From Enterobacter huaxiensis (GTDB taxonomy: Bacteria; Pseudomonadota; Gammaproteobacteria; Enterobacterales; Enterobacteriaceae): DNA of 64,000 bases. The notes beneath the pieces were generated by a model. It saw nothing but the letters and a program-made list of their open reading frames with translations, was not told the origin of the DNA and searched no databases. Position 1 is the first letter of the stretch. Each line of letters begins with the position of its first letter. The position numbers were made by a program, and so were the translations under genes. Positions 51,459-58,938 of the stretch are shown piece after piece. The DNA lies in the NCBI RefSeq assembly GCF_003594935.2, contig NZ_CP043342.1, positions 3,968,001 to 4,032,000 of the forward strand, written 5' to 3'.

Positions 51459-52016
51459 GCTAAACTCCCTTTGCCAAGGTACTGTAATAAGTTCGAAAAA
51501 TATGATTTACCATGCATATACGACCAGCGAAAGCGAATTATTTAAAATTCGGAAAATATAAAGGATGCCGCATCAAAAAAGGCCCTTTATCATCTGATTG
51601 ACGAAGAGATAAAAAACGGCTTAATTGATATCAATAACATTAGGGTTGGCATGAAACCATAATTCAAACAAATAAACAATCACCCCTCAGGTTAATGATG
51701 ACTTAAGTATTATTTAACTATTAACACGCTTCTATACCTGTTAGTTAACAACCGGATTGAATATTGCACCGCTAATACTTTCCAAAACCATTCACCGGAG
51801 TTATAAAATAATGAATTATAAACGATTTCATATCACCATGACGGCAGTTATCCGGTTATGTGAAATTGATACTAATTATATTTAAATCATACCAGCGATG
51901 AATTTCCAGTCCAAAAATAGACAATCCGATCGGTCATGAATGAAAAAACCAGCACAATTAGCTAAAGTAAATTCTCTTCCCTCCCCCGCTCATCAGCGTG
52001 TTTTACCGTGCAGGGG
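51459..52016. promoter_or_regulatory. AT-rich leuO-leuL divergent intergenic region
   Basis: This gap of about 560 bases is strongly AT-rich, as expected for a LeuO/H-NS-controlled region. It should hold the leuO promoter and upstream elements of the leu promoter. It also contains a 24-codon ORF candidate at 51811-51885 and an open frame without a start codon at 51546-51662. Neither is recognised. The sequence does not let me place H-NS or LeuO sites with precision. Confidence 0.6.
51811..51885 (+). CDS. Candidate 24-residue small ORF, unproven
   Basis: An ATG preceded by GGAG at a ten-base spacing opens a frame reading MNYKRFHITMTAVIRLCEID and ending in NYI, then TAA. The peptide has a basic start and a weak hydrophobic centre, with no family I recognise. 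It lies upstream of the leu promoter in very AT-rich DNA where chance ORFs of this size are common. It is listed only because the ribosome site is plausible. Confidence 0.2.
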   Translation: MNYKRFHITMTAVIRLCEIDTNYI

Positions 52017-52060
52017 TTGACATGAGTCAACGTATCCAGTACCACTAAAAGCATATTGAA
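52017..52060 (+). promoter_or_regulatory. Leucine operon promoter
   Basis: A consensus -35 TTGACA (52017-52022) is followed by TATCCAGTACCACTAAAAGC, which closely parallels the E. coli leu promoter region. The exact -10 is not obvious by eye. The leuL start follows within about 60 bases. Confidence 0.75.
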
Positions 52061-52078
52061 TTTAACGGAGCACGATTC

Positions 52079-52165
52079 ATGACACGCACCATTCGTTTCA
52101 CCAGCCTACTACTACTAAACGCATCCACTGTGCGCGGTAGACTGGCGGGCGAAATTCAGCGTTGA
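52079..52165 (+). CDS. leuL: leu operon leader peptide
   Basis: The 28-residue peptide has four consecutive leucine codons (CTA x4) at residues 10-13 and begins MTRTIRFTSLLLLNAS, close in plan to E. coli LeuL. A GGAG ribosome site lies nine bases before the ATG. Ribosome stalling at these codons when Leu-tRNA is scarce should favour the antiterminator and allow transcription into leuA. Its function is regulatory rather than as a protein. Confidence 0.95.
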   Translation: MTRTIRFTSLLLLNASTVRGRLAGEIQR

Positions 52166-52186
52166 ATCGTCACCAGTAACACTAAG

Positions 52187-52213
52187 AACCCGCGCCATTG
52201 CGCGGGTTTTTTT
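52187..52213 (+). terminator. leu attenuator
   Basis: AACCCGCG and CGCGGGTT form the stem, followed by a run of seven Ts, between leuL and leuA. With the leucine-rich leader this is a classical amino-acid attenuator. Confidence 0.95.
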
Positions 52214-52256
52214 ATGCTCGTAGCAAGGCGCCCTAAGACTGACAAGGACCTAACCC

Positions 52257-53828
52257 ATGAGCCAGCAAGTCATTATTTTCGATACCACGTTGCGTGACGG
52301 TGAACAGGCATTACAGGCGAGCCTGAGTGTAAAAGAGAAACTGCAGATTGCGCTGGCTCTCGAACGCATGGGTGTCGACGTAATGGAGGTAGGTTTCCCT
52401 GTCTCTTCCCCGGGTGATTTCGAATCCGTACAGACCATTGCCCGAACGATTAAAAACAGCCGCGTATGTGGACTGGCGCGCTGCGTTGAGAAAGATATCG
52501 ACGTTGCAGCCGAGTCATTGAAGGTTGCCGAAGCCTTCCGTATCCATACCTTCATTGCGACCTCGCCGATGCACATCGCAACCAAACTGCGCAGCACGCT
52601 GGACGAGGTTATCGAACGCGCGGTGTATATGGTTAAACGCGCGCGCAACTACACCGATGACGTTGAATTCTCCTGCGAAGATGCAGGCCGTACGCCGATT
52701 GAAGATTTGGCGCGCGTAGTGGAAGCAGCCATCAATGCGGGTGCCAGAACGATCAACATCCCGGACACCGTCGGCTACACCATGCCGTTTGAGTTCTCCA
52801 ACATCATTACCGGCCTGTATGACCGCGTACCGAATATTGATCAAGCGATTATCTCCGTGCATACCCACGACGACTTGGGTCTGGCGGTGGGTAATGCCAT
52901 CGCTGCCGTCCACGCCGGCGCGCGTCAGGTTGAAGGTGCGATGAACGGTATCGGTGAACGCGCGGGTAACTGTTCGCTGGAAGAAGTGATCATGGCGATT
53001 AAAGTGCGTAAAGACATCATGAACGTGAATACGCGCATCAATCACAACGAAATCTGGCGCACCAGCCAGACCGTCAGCCAAATCTGCAATATGCCGATTC
53101 CGGCTAACAAAGCGATTGTCGGCACCGGTGCCTTCGCGCACTCCTCGGGTATTCATCAGGACGGCGTCATTAAGAATCGTGAAAACTACGAAATCATGAC
53201 CCCTGAATCCATTGGTCTGAATCAGGTACAACTGAATCTGACCTCTCGCTCCGGCCGTGCGGCCGTGAAACACCGCATGGAGGAGATGGGCTACAAGGAC
53301 AGCGATTACAACATGGACCAGCTGTACGACGCCTTCCTGAAGCTGGCAGATAAGAAAGGTCAGGTCTTCGATTACGACCTGGAAGCGCTGGCGTTCATCA
53401 ACAAACAGCAGGAAGAGCCGGAGCATTTCCGTCTGGATTACTTCAACGTGCAGTCCGGCTCCAGCGACATCGCGACCGCCTCAGTCAAGCTGGCCTGCGG
53501 CGATGAGATTAAAGCCGAAGCGGCAAACGGTAACGGCCCTGTGGATGCCATCTACCAGGCGATTAACCGCATCACCGAGTACGACGTTGAGCTGGTTAAA
53601 TATGACCTGACGGCCAAAGGCCAGGGCAAAAATGCGCTGGGCCAGGTAGACATCGTGGTCAACTATAGCGGCCGCCGCTTCCACGGCGCAGGCCTGGCGA
53701 CGGACATCGTCGAATCCTCCGCAAAAGCGATGGTGCATGTCCTGAACAACATCTGGCGCGCCGCCGAAGTCGAAAAAGAGCTGCAACGCAAAGCTCAGAA
53801 TAAAGAGAACAACAAGGAAACCGTGTAA
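52257..53828 (+). CDS. leuA: 2-isopropylmalate synthase
   Basis: LeuA condenses 2-ketoisovalerate with acetyl-CoA, the first committed step to leucine, and is feedback-inhibited by leucine. The 523-residue protein has the HMGL-like TIM barrel (FDTTLRDGEQALQASLSVKE; metal-binding HTHDDLGLAVGN) and a C-terminal allosteric domain (about 390-500). The stop overlaps the leuB ATG by one base. Expression is set by the leuL attenuator upstream. Confidence 0.98.
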   Translation: MSQQVIIFDTTLRDGEQALQASLSVKEKLQIALALERMGVDVMEVGFPVSSPGDFESVQTIARTIKNSRVCGLARCVEKDIDVAAESLKVAEAFRIHTFIATSPMHIATKLRSTLDEVIERAVYMVKRARNYTDDVEFSCEDAGRTPIEDLARVVEAAINAGARTINIPDTVGYTMPFEFSNIITGLYDRVPNIDQAIISVHTHDDLGLAVGNAIAAVHAGARQVEGAMNGIGERAGNCSLEEVIMAIKVRKDIMNVNTRINHNEIWRTSQTVSQICNMPIPANKAIVGTGAFAHSSGIHQDGVIKNRENYEIMTPESIGLNQVQLNLTSRSGRAAVKHRMEEMGYKDSDYNMDQLYDAFLKLADKKGQVFDYDLEALAFINKQQEEPEHFRLDYFNVQSGSSDIATASVKLACGDEIKAEAANGNGPVDAIYQAINRITEYDVELVKYDLTAKGQGKNALGQVDIVVNYSGRRFHGAGLATDIVESSAKAMVHVLNNIWRAAEVEKELQRKAQNKENNKETV

Positions 53829-54919
53829 TGTCGAAGAATTACCATATTGCTGTGTTGCCGGGTGACGGTATTGGCCCGGAAGTGATGGCACAGGCGCTGA
53901 AAGTACTGGAAGCCGTTCGCTCGCGTTTTGCGATGAAAATTTCGACCAGCCACTACGACGTGGGTGGTGTGGCTATCGATAACCACGGTACGCCGCTGCC
54001 AAAAGCGACCCTTGAAGGCTGCGAAAATGCCGACGCCGTGCTGTTTGGCTCCGTGGGTGGCCCAAAGTGGGAACACCTGCCGCCGGCAGAGCAGCCTGAG
54101 CGCGGCGCGCTGCTGCCGCTGCGTAAACACTTTAAGCTGTTCAGCAACCTGCGCCCGGCGAAGCTGTATCAGGGCCTGGAAGAGTTCTGCCCGCTGCGCG
54201 CCGACATCGCGGCCAACGGCTTTGACATCCTGTGCGTGCGTGAGCTGACCGGCGGGATCTACTTTGGTCAGCCAAAAGGTCGCGAAGGCAGCGGCCAGCA
54301 TGAAAAAGCGTTTGATACCGAGGTGTATCACCGTTTCGAAATCGAACGTATTGCCCACATCGCGTTTGAGTCTGCGCGCAAGCGCGGCCATAAAGTGACG
54401 TCTATTGATAAAGCGAACGTGCTGCAGTCGTCCATTTTGTGGCGTGAAATCGTCGGCGAAATTGCTAAACAGTACCCGGACGTTGAGCTGTCGCACATGT
54501 ATATCGACAACGCGACCATGCAGCTGATTAAGGATCCTTCCCAGTTTGACGTGCTGCTGTGCTCCAATCTGTTCGGCGATATTTTGTCAGACGAATGCGC
54601 GATGATCACCGGCTCCATGGGCATGCTGCCGTCCGCAAGTCTGAACGAAGAAGGTTTTGGCCTGTATGAACCTGCTGGCGGCTCCGCGCCGGATATCGCG
54701 GGCAAGAACATTGCGAACCCGATCGCCCAGATCCTCTCTCTGGCCCTGCTGCTGCGCTACAGCCTGGATGCAGGCGATGCGGCTACCGCAATTGAAAACG
54801 CCATTAACCGGGCGTTAGAAGAAGGCATCCGTACCGGCGATTTAGCGCGCGGCACGGCGGCAGTCAGTACCGATGAAATGGGCGACATCATTGCCCGCTA
54901 TGTCGCTGAAGGGGTGTAA
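53828..54919 (+). CDS. leuB: 3-isopropylmalate dehydrogenase
   Basis: LeuB oxidatively decarboxylates 3-isopropylmalate to 2-ketoisocaproate with NAD+. The 363-residue enzyme has IAVLPGDGIGPEVMAQALKV at the start, the RELTGGIYFGQPKG loop, DNATMQLIKDPSQFDVLLCS for metal binding, and the NAD-binding EPAGGSAPDIAGKNIANP. It overlaps leuA by one base and is two bases from leuC. Confidence 0.98.
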   Translation: MSKNYHIAVLPGDGIGPEVMAQALKVLEAVRSRFAMKISTSHYDVGGVAIDNHGTPLPKATLEGCENADAVLFGSVGGPKWEHLPPAEQPERGALLPLRKHFKLFSNLRPAKLYQGLEEFCPLRADIAANGFDILCVRELTGGIYFGQPKGREGSGQHEKAFDTEVYHRFEIERIAHIAFESARKRGHKVTSIDKANVLQSSILWREIVGEIAKQYPDVELSHMYIDNATMQLIKDPSQFDVLLCSNLFGDILSDECAMITGSMGMLPSASLNEEGFGLYEPAGGSAPDIAGKNIANPIAQILSLALLLRYSLDAGDAATAIENAINRALEEGIRTGDLARGTAAVSTDEMGDIIARYVAEGV

Positions 54920-54921
54920 TC

Positions 54922-56322
54922 ATGGCGAAGACGTTATACGAAAAGTTGTTTGATGCGCACGTGGTCTACGAGGCACCAAACGAAACCCCGCTGCTGTACA
55001 TCGACCGCCATCTGGTGCATGAAGTGACCTCTCCGCAGGCATTTGACGGCCTGCGCGCGCACAATCGCCCGGTGCGCCAGCCGGGTAAAACCTTCGCGAC
55101 GATGGATCACAACGTCTCGACCCAGACCAAAGACATCAATGCGTCCGGTGAGATGGCCCGCATTCAGATGCAGGAGCTGATTAAAAACTGCAGCGAGTTC
55201 GGCGTTGAGCTGTACGACCTGAATCACCCTTATCAGGGCATCGTCCACGTGATGGGGCCAGAACAGGGGATTACACTGCCGGGCATGACGATCGTTTGCG
55301 GTGACTCCCATACCGCAACCCACGGCGCATTTGGCGCGCTGGCGTTCGGTATCGGCACGTCTGAAGTCGAACACGTACTGGCGACGCAGACCCTGAAGCA
55401 GGGCCGCGCCAGGACCATGAAGATTGAAGTGAAGGGCAAAGCTGCACCGGGCATCACCGCGAAAGACATCGTGCTGGCGATTATCGGCAAAACCGGCAGC
55501 GCGGGCGGTACCGGTCACGTTGTCGAATTCTGCGGCGAAGCCATTCAGGCGCTGAGCATGGAAGGCCGTATGACCCTGTGCAACATGGCCATCGAGATGG
55601 GCGCCAAGGCGGGTCTGGTTGCGCCAGACGAAACAACCTTCAACTATGTGAAGGGGCGTCTGCACGCGCCAAAAGAGCAGAATTACGTTGATGCAGTTGA
55701 ATACTGGAAAACCCTGAAGACCGACGACGGCGCGACGTTTGATACCGTTGTTACCCTGCAGGCGGAAGAGATTGCGCCGCAGGTGACCTGGGGAACTAAC
55801 CCAGGCCAGGTGATTTCCGTCAACGACAGCATTCCCGATCCGTCCTCCTTCGCCGATCCGGTCGAACGCGCCAGTGCGGAAAAAGCGCTGGCCTATATGG
55901 GCCTGAAGCCAGGCGTGCCGCTGACCGATGTGGCCATTGATAAAGTGTTCATCGGATCCTGCACCAACTCTCGCATCGAAGATTTACGTGCCGCTGCAGA
56001 AATCGCAAAAGGCCGTAAAGTCGCGCCGGGCGTTCAGGCGCTGGTTGTTCCGGGTTCTGGTCCCGTAAAAGCGCAGGCGGAAGCGGAAGGGCTGGACAAG
56101 ATCTTCATCGACGCGGGCTTTGAATGGCGCCTGCCCGGCTGCTCCATGTGTCTGGCCATGAACAATGACCGCCTGAATCCGGGCGAGCGCTGCGCCTCCA
56201 CCAGCAACCGTAACTTCGAAGGCCGTCAGGGCCGCGGTGGACGCACCCATCTGGTCAGCCCGGCAATGGCCGCTGCGGCTGCAGTCACCGGCCATTTCGC
56301 CGACATTCGCAGCCTGAAATAA
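54922..56322 (+). CDS. leuC: 3-isopropylmalate dehydratase large subunit
   Basis: LeuC with LeuD isomerises 2- to 3-isopropylmalate. The 466-residue aconitase-fold subunit binds a 4Fe-4S cluster through Cys in VFIGSCTNSRIEDLRAAA and the pair in LPGCSMCLAMNND. GDSHTATHGAFGALAFGIGT (in the N-terminal part) carries substrate-binding residues. It is followed by leuD after ten bases. Confidence 0.98.
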   Translation: MAKTLYEKLFDAHVVYEAPNETPLLYIDRHLVHEVTSPQAFDGLRAHNRPVRQPGKTFATMDHNVSTQTKDINASGEMARIQMQELIKNCSEFGVELYDLNHPYQGIVHVMGPEQGITLPGMTIVCGDSHTATHGAFGALAFGIGTSEVEHVLATQTLKQGRARTMKIEVKGKAAPGITAKDIVLAIIGKTGSAGGTGHVVEFCGEAIQALSMEGRMTLCNMAIEMGAKAGLVAPDETTFNYVKGRLHAPKEQNYVDAVEYWKTLKTDDGATFDTVVTLQAEEIAPQVTWGTNPGQVISVNDSIPDPSSFADPVERASAEKALAYMGLKPGVPLTDVAIDKVFIGSCTNSRIEDLRAAAEIAKGRKVAPGVQALVVPGSGPVKAQAEAEGLDKIFIDAGFEWRLPGCSMCLAMNNDRLNPGERCASTSNRNFEGRQGRGGRTHLVSPAMAAAAAVTGHFADIRSLK

Positions 56323-56332
56323 GGAGACAATC

Positions 56333-56938
56333 ATGGCAGAGAAATTTACCCAAAAAACAGGCCGGGTTGTCCCGCTGGACGCCGCTAACGTTGATACCGA
56401 CGCGATTATTCCTAAGCAGTTTTTGCAGAAAGTCACCCGTACCGGCTTTGGTGCGCACCTGTTTAACGACTGGCGTTTCCTGGATGACAAAGGCGAAGTG
56501 CCTAACCCGGAATTTGTACTCAACTTCCCGGAATACAAAGGCGCGTCGATTTTACTGGCGCGAGAAAACTTTGGCTGCGGCTCGTCGCGTGAACACGCTC
56601 CCTGGGCGCTGACCGACTACGGTTTTAACGTGGTGATTGCCCCGAGCTTCGCGGATATCTTCTACGGCAACAGCTTCAACAACCAGCTGCTGCCGGTGAC
56701 GCTGAGCGATGAAGAGGTTGATGAGCTGTTTGCGCTGGTGCAGGCAAATCCGGGAATGTCGTTTGAGGTTGATCTGGAAGCGGAAGTGGTCAAAGCGGGT
56801 GACAAAACCTACAGCTTCAGCATTGACGCCTTCCGTCGCCACTGCATGCTGAACGGGCTGGACAGCATTGGCCTGACGTTGCAGCACGAAGATGCTATCT
56901 CCGCATACGAGAAAAAACAGCCCGCGTTTATGGGCTAA
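56333..56938 (+). CDS. leuD: 3-isopropylmalate dehydratase small subunit
   Basis: LeuD is the swivel-domain subunit that completes the LeuCD isomerase. The 201-residue protein has the conserved DAANVDTDAIIPKQFLQKV and ARENFGCGSSREHAPWAL segments. An AAGGAGA ribosome site precedes the ATG. It is the last gene of the operon and converges on the hok-like gene. Confidence 0.98.
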   Translation: MAEKFTQKTGRVVPLDAANVDTDAIIPKQFLQKVTRTGFGAHLFNDWRFLDDKGEVPNPEFVLNFPEYKGASILLARENFGCGSSREHAPWALTDYGFNVVIAPSFADIFYGNSFNNQLLPVTLSDEEVDELFALVQANPGMSFEVDLEAEVVKAGDKTYSFSIDAFRRHCMLNGLDSIGLTLQHEDAISAYEKKQPAFMG

Positions 56939-56940
56939 GG

Positions 56941-56967
56941 CAATGGCCCGCAGCGCGCGGGCCATTG
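56941..56967. terminator. Hairpin after leuD
   Basis: CAATGGCCCGC pairs with GCGGGCCATTG in an 11-bp perfect stem immediately after the leuD stop. It has no T run. It may end or stabilise the leu mRNA and, from the other side, the hok-like transcript. Confidence 0.6.
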
Positions 56968-57029
56968 ATAAGGGTGCGTTGAGGCTCAACCACTCTGGAG
57001 AGGCGGGGAACTTTCCCCCGCCAATACCG

Positions 57030-57182
57030 CTAACGTTTTGCTTCGTAAGACAACACTGCCGCCAGCTCTGTTTTCTCCTGTCTGAAGTGCAGCTCACACA
57101 GCGAGTCGCGCACCATCCAGGTGAAGATCAACAGCGTCGTACAGATCAAAAACAAACCTAACAGCAGAGTACGTTTTGGCAT
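57030..57182 (-). CDS. Hok/Gef-family small membrane toxin
   Basis: The 50-residue product starts MPKRTLLLGLFLICTTLLIF (one membrane helix, about residues 5-22) and continues MVRDSLCELHFRQEKTELAA, ending AVLSYEAKR. The RxSLCE and AAxxxYE motifs and length are those of Hok/Gef toxins, which depolarise the inner membrane. A strong AAGGAGG precedes the ATG. The 5' leader (57282-57315) holds a perfect inverted repeat in a GAGGCTGTTTGCCTC context like that of hok mRNAs. I could not locate a Sok-type antisense RNA or promoter. K-12 has no hok gene between leuD and setA. It may be active or inert. Confidence 0.88.
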   Translation of the reverse strand: MPKRTLLLGLFLICTTLLIFTWMVRDSLCELHFRQEKTELAAVLSYEAKR

Positions 57183-57281
57183 TCCAGCCTCCTTATTGCT
57201 TTTCGGCAATGAAGAGACTAACCTCGCAATGATCGTTGTGAAGTTTGTCTCCCCATCAATTTTTTGATGCGGGACTCTCCA

Positions 57282-57315
57282 CTGTTTGCCTCTTGCGAAA
57301 GCCTGAGGCAAACAG
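57282..57315 (-). other. Inverted repeat in hok-like mRNA leader
   Basis: CTGTTTGCCTC (57282-57292) and GAGGCAAACAG (57305-57315) are an exact 11-bp inverted repeat with a 12-base loop, about 100 bases upstream of the toxin start. In plasmid hok mRNAs a similar leader structure controls translation and is the target of antisense Sok RNA. Confidence 0.6.
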
Positions 57316-57398
57316 CCTCAAGCACCCGCCACGCACTCTATTCGCCTTCTTCGTTCCTGTCAGAAAGTCGTTTCATTTCGTGAAGCCGCCTTCCAGAT

Positions 57399-58577
57399 TC
57401 AGACATCTTTAACGCGGCAGGTCAGCGCCAGCGTGACGACCGAAATCGCCGCAATCATCCAGTACACCGAGGCGTGGCCATAGCTTTGCGACAGCGCCCC
57501 CTGAATCACACCGGCAAGGATAACGCCCGTCGAAATGCTGTTGGTGAAAAGCGTGGTCGCTGAGCCTGCTCGCCCCGGCATTAGATCCTGGAACCAGAGC
57601 ATCCCTATCCCGGCAACGATCCCGATGAAAACCGCGTTAAACAGCTGCAATGCCAGCAGCGCCTCCCGCGAATGGAAAAAGATCAGCCCCGCGTAGAACA
57701 GCACCCCGGCCGCCACGGCAACGATCATCATCCTGCGTTTTCCAAAGCGCTTCACGTAATACCCGGCCAGGATCATCGCCGGAATTTCCAGCCCGGCGGC
57801 GGTACCCATCAGGAGCCCCGCGAGCTTGTCCGGTAACCCCAGATCGCTGCTGATCCACAGCGGCATATCGATGATGTACATGGTGTTGCAGGTCCACATC
57901 AGGGTGGAGGCGATAAACAGCATGCGGACGTTCTTGTCCTGCCAGCCGCTCACCTGGGTGATGGGCCTGTCAGCCGGCTGTTCAACCCGCGCCACCGACG
58001 GCAGCACAAAGGCAATCAGCGCCAGGCTGATGACAAATATCCCCGCCGCGATGGAAAACATCATCGTGAAGCCGTAATTCAGCGCCAGCATAAAGGCCAG
58101 CGGCGGGCCGATGACCCATGCCAGCGAGAGCTGCGCTCGCATCACGGAGCTGAACATCACCACCTCTCGCGCCGAGCTATCGGCATACTCGCGGGCCAAC
58201 GCAAACAGCTGCGGCATGGCGGTATTCGCCAGTGAAGCCAGCAGTACGCCACAGGTGATCAGCGTCAGGTAATGACGGTTGAAGGCAAACAGCAGCGCGT
58301 TGCCCACGGCCATGGCACAGCAAAAGAGGATCAGCCTGCGGCGATCGCCCTGGCTGTCAGAGCGTTTCGCCAGCCACAGGCTGACCAGGATCCCGGCAAT
58401 CGCGTTGACGGTATAAAACAGCCCCACCCAAAACGGCTGTGCTCCGACCTCACGGCTGAGGAACAGGCTGAGCGTCGGTGCCTGAAGCGCCCCCGCCACG
58501 CCCATCATAAAGGCCACCAGCATAAAAGCGGCATACACGCCGTTCAGGCGTCGCCCCATCGTCATCAACCAGAGCAT
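57399..58577 (-). CDS. setA: Sugar efflux transporter SetA
   Basis: SetA is a major-facilitator exporter of glucosides and lactose, made under glucose-phosphate stress from the sgrS-setA transcript region. The 392-residue protein begins MLWLMTMGRRLNGVYAAFML, close to E. coli SetA, and has about 12 membrane helices; AKRSDSQGDRRRLILFCCAM is the loop after helix 2. I use the ATG at 58577, after AAGGAT; a longer frame to 58670 would run into the SgrS terminator. It lies directly downstream of sgrS, as in E. coli. Confidence 0.95.
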   Translation of the reverse strand: MLWLMTMGRRLNGVYAAFMLVAFMMGVAGALQAPTLSLFLSREVGAQPFWVGLFYTVNAIAGILVSLWLAKRSDSQGDRRRLILFCCAMAVGNALLFAFNRHYLTLITCGVLLASLANTAMPQLFALAREYADSSAREVVMFSSVMRAQLSLAWVIGPPLAFMLALNYGFTMMFSIAAGIFVISLALIAFVLPSVARVEQPADRPITQVSGWQDKNVRMLFIASTLMWTCNTMYIIDMPLWISSDLGLPDKLAGLLMGTAAGLEIPAMILAGYYVKRFGKRRMMIVAVAAGVLFYAGLIFFHSREALLALQLFNAVFIGIVAGIGMLWFQDLMPGRAGSATTLFTNSISTGVILAGVIQGALSQSYGHASVYWMIAAISVVTLALTCRVKDV

Positions 58578-58625
58578 GCGCAAATCCTTGTGAAAGCGAA
58601 TCGAAATTGGGTGAAATAGTAAACG

Positions 58626-58871
58626 AAAAAAGCCAGCAAAAACATTTTGCTGGCGGGTGATTAGCACCAATACTCAGTCACACATGATCGAGGCGAGTTA
58701 GCGAGAAGAGATCGGATTCGTAACGTCCCACTGCATCAGTTCTTCTAACGTTTTCAGCCGTTGCTCTGCACACCGGCGGGCCAGCCAGGACACTCCTTTT
58801 GTCGCTGAAAAGTACTGCTGATAAAACTGACGTGCGGTAGACCTCTTCATAATTTACCTCCTCGCTTCATC
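58626..58871 (-). ncRNA. sgrS: Glucose-phosphate stress small RNA SgrS
   Basis: SgrS pairs with ptsG mRNA with Hfq and lowers glucose uptake when sugar phosphates accumulate; it also encodes SgrT. On the minus strand the seed GTGTGACTGAGTATTGGTG (58665-58683) is identical to what I recall for E. coli. It is followed by CACCCGCCAGCA and the terminator stem GCCAGCA/TGCTGGC with six Ts. The 5' end is placed at the GATGAAGC matching the E. coli start, giving about 246 nt. It is divergent from its activator gene sgrR. Confidence 0.93.
58698..58850 (-). CDS. sgrT: SgrT, glucose-uptake inhibitor peptide within SgrS
   Basis: SgrT acts on the glucose transporter PtsG (EIICB-Glc) to block import under sugar-phosphate stress. 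This 50-residue ORF lies inside SgrS and begins MKRSTARQFYQQYFSATKGV; later residues read LEELMQWD. The E. coli peptide is about 43 residues and shares RQFYQxYF and LMQWD. An AGGAGG ribosome site lies seven bases before the ATG, stronger than usual for sgrT. Its 3' end stops 14 bases before the base-pairing seed. Confidence 0.92.
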   Translation of the reverse strand: MKRSTARQFYQQYFSATKGVSWLARRCAEQRLKTLEELMQWDVTNPISSR

Positions 58872-58938
58872 GAGAAGAATTATTGGCCTAATATAGGGAT
58901 AAATAAATTGCTGGTTTTTTGTCAGGAGTTCCCCTTTT

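Noticed and set aside
57183..57311. In-frame N-terminal extension of the hok-like ORF to 57311
   Set aside because: The 43 extra residues lack Hok similarity, cross the leader hairpin region, and the inner ATG has a near-perfect AAGGAGG.
58578..58670. Longer setA start at 58670
   Set aside because: The extension runs through the SgrS terminator, and the inner ATG matches E. coli SetA and has its own ribosome site.
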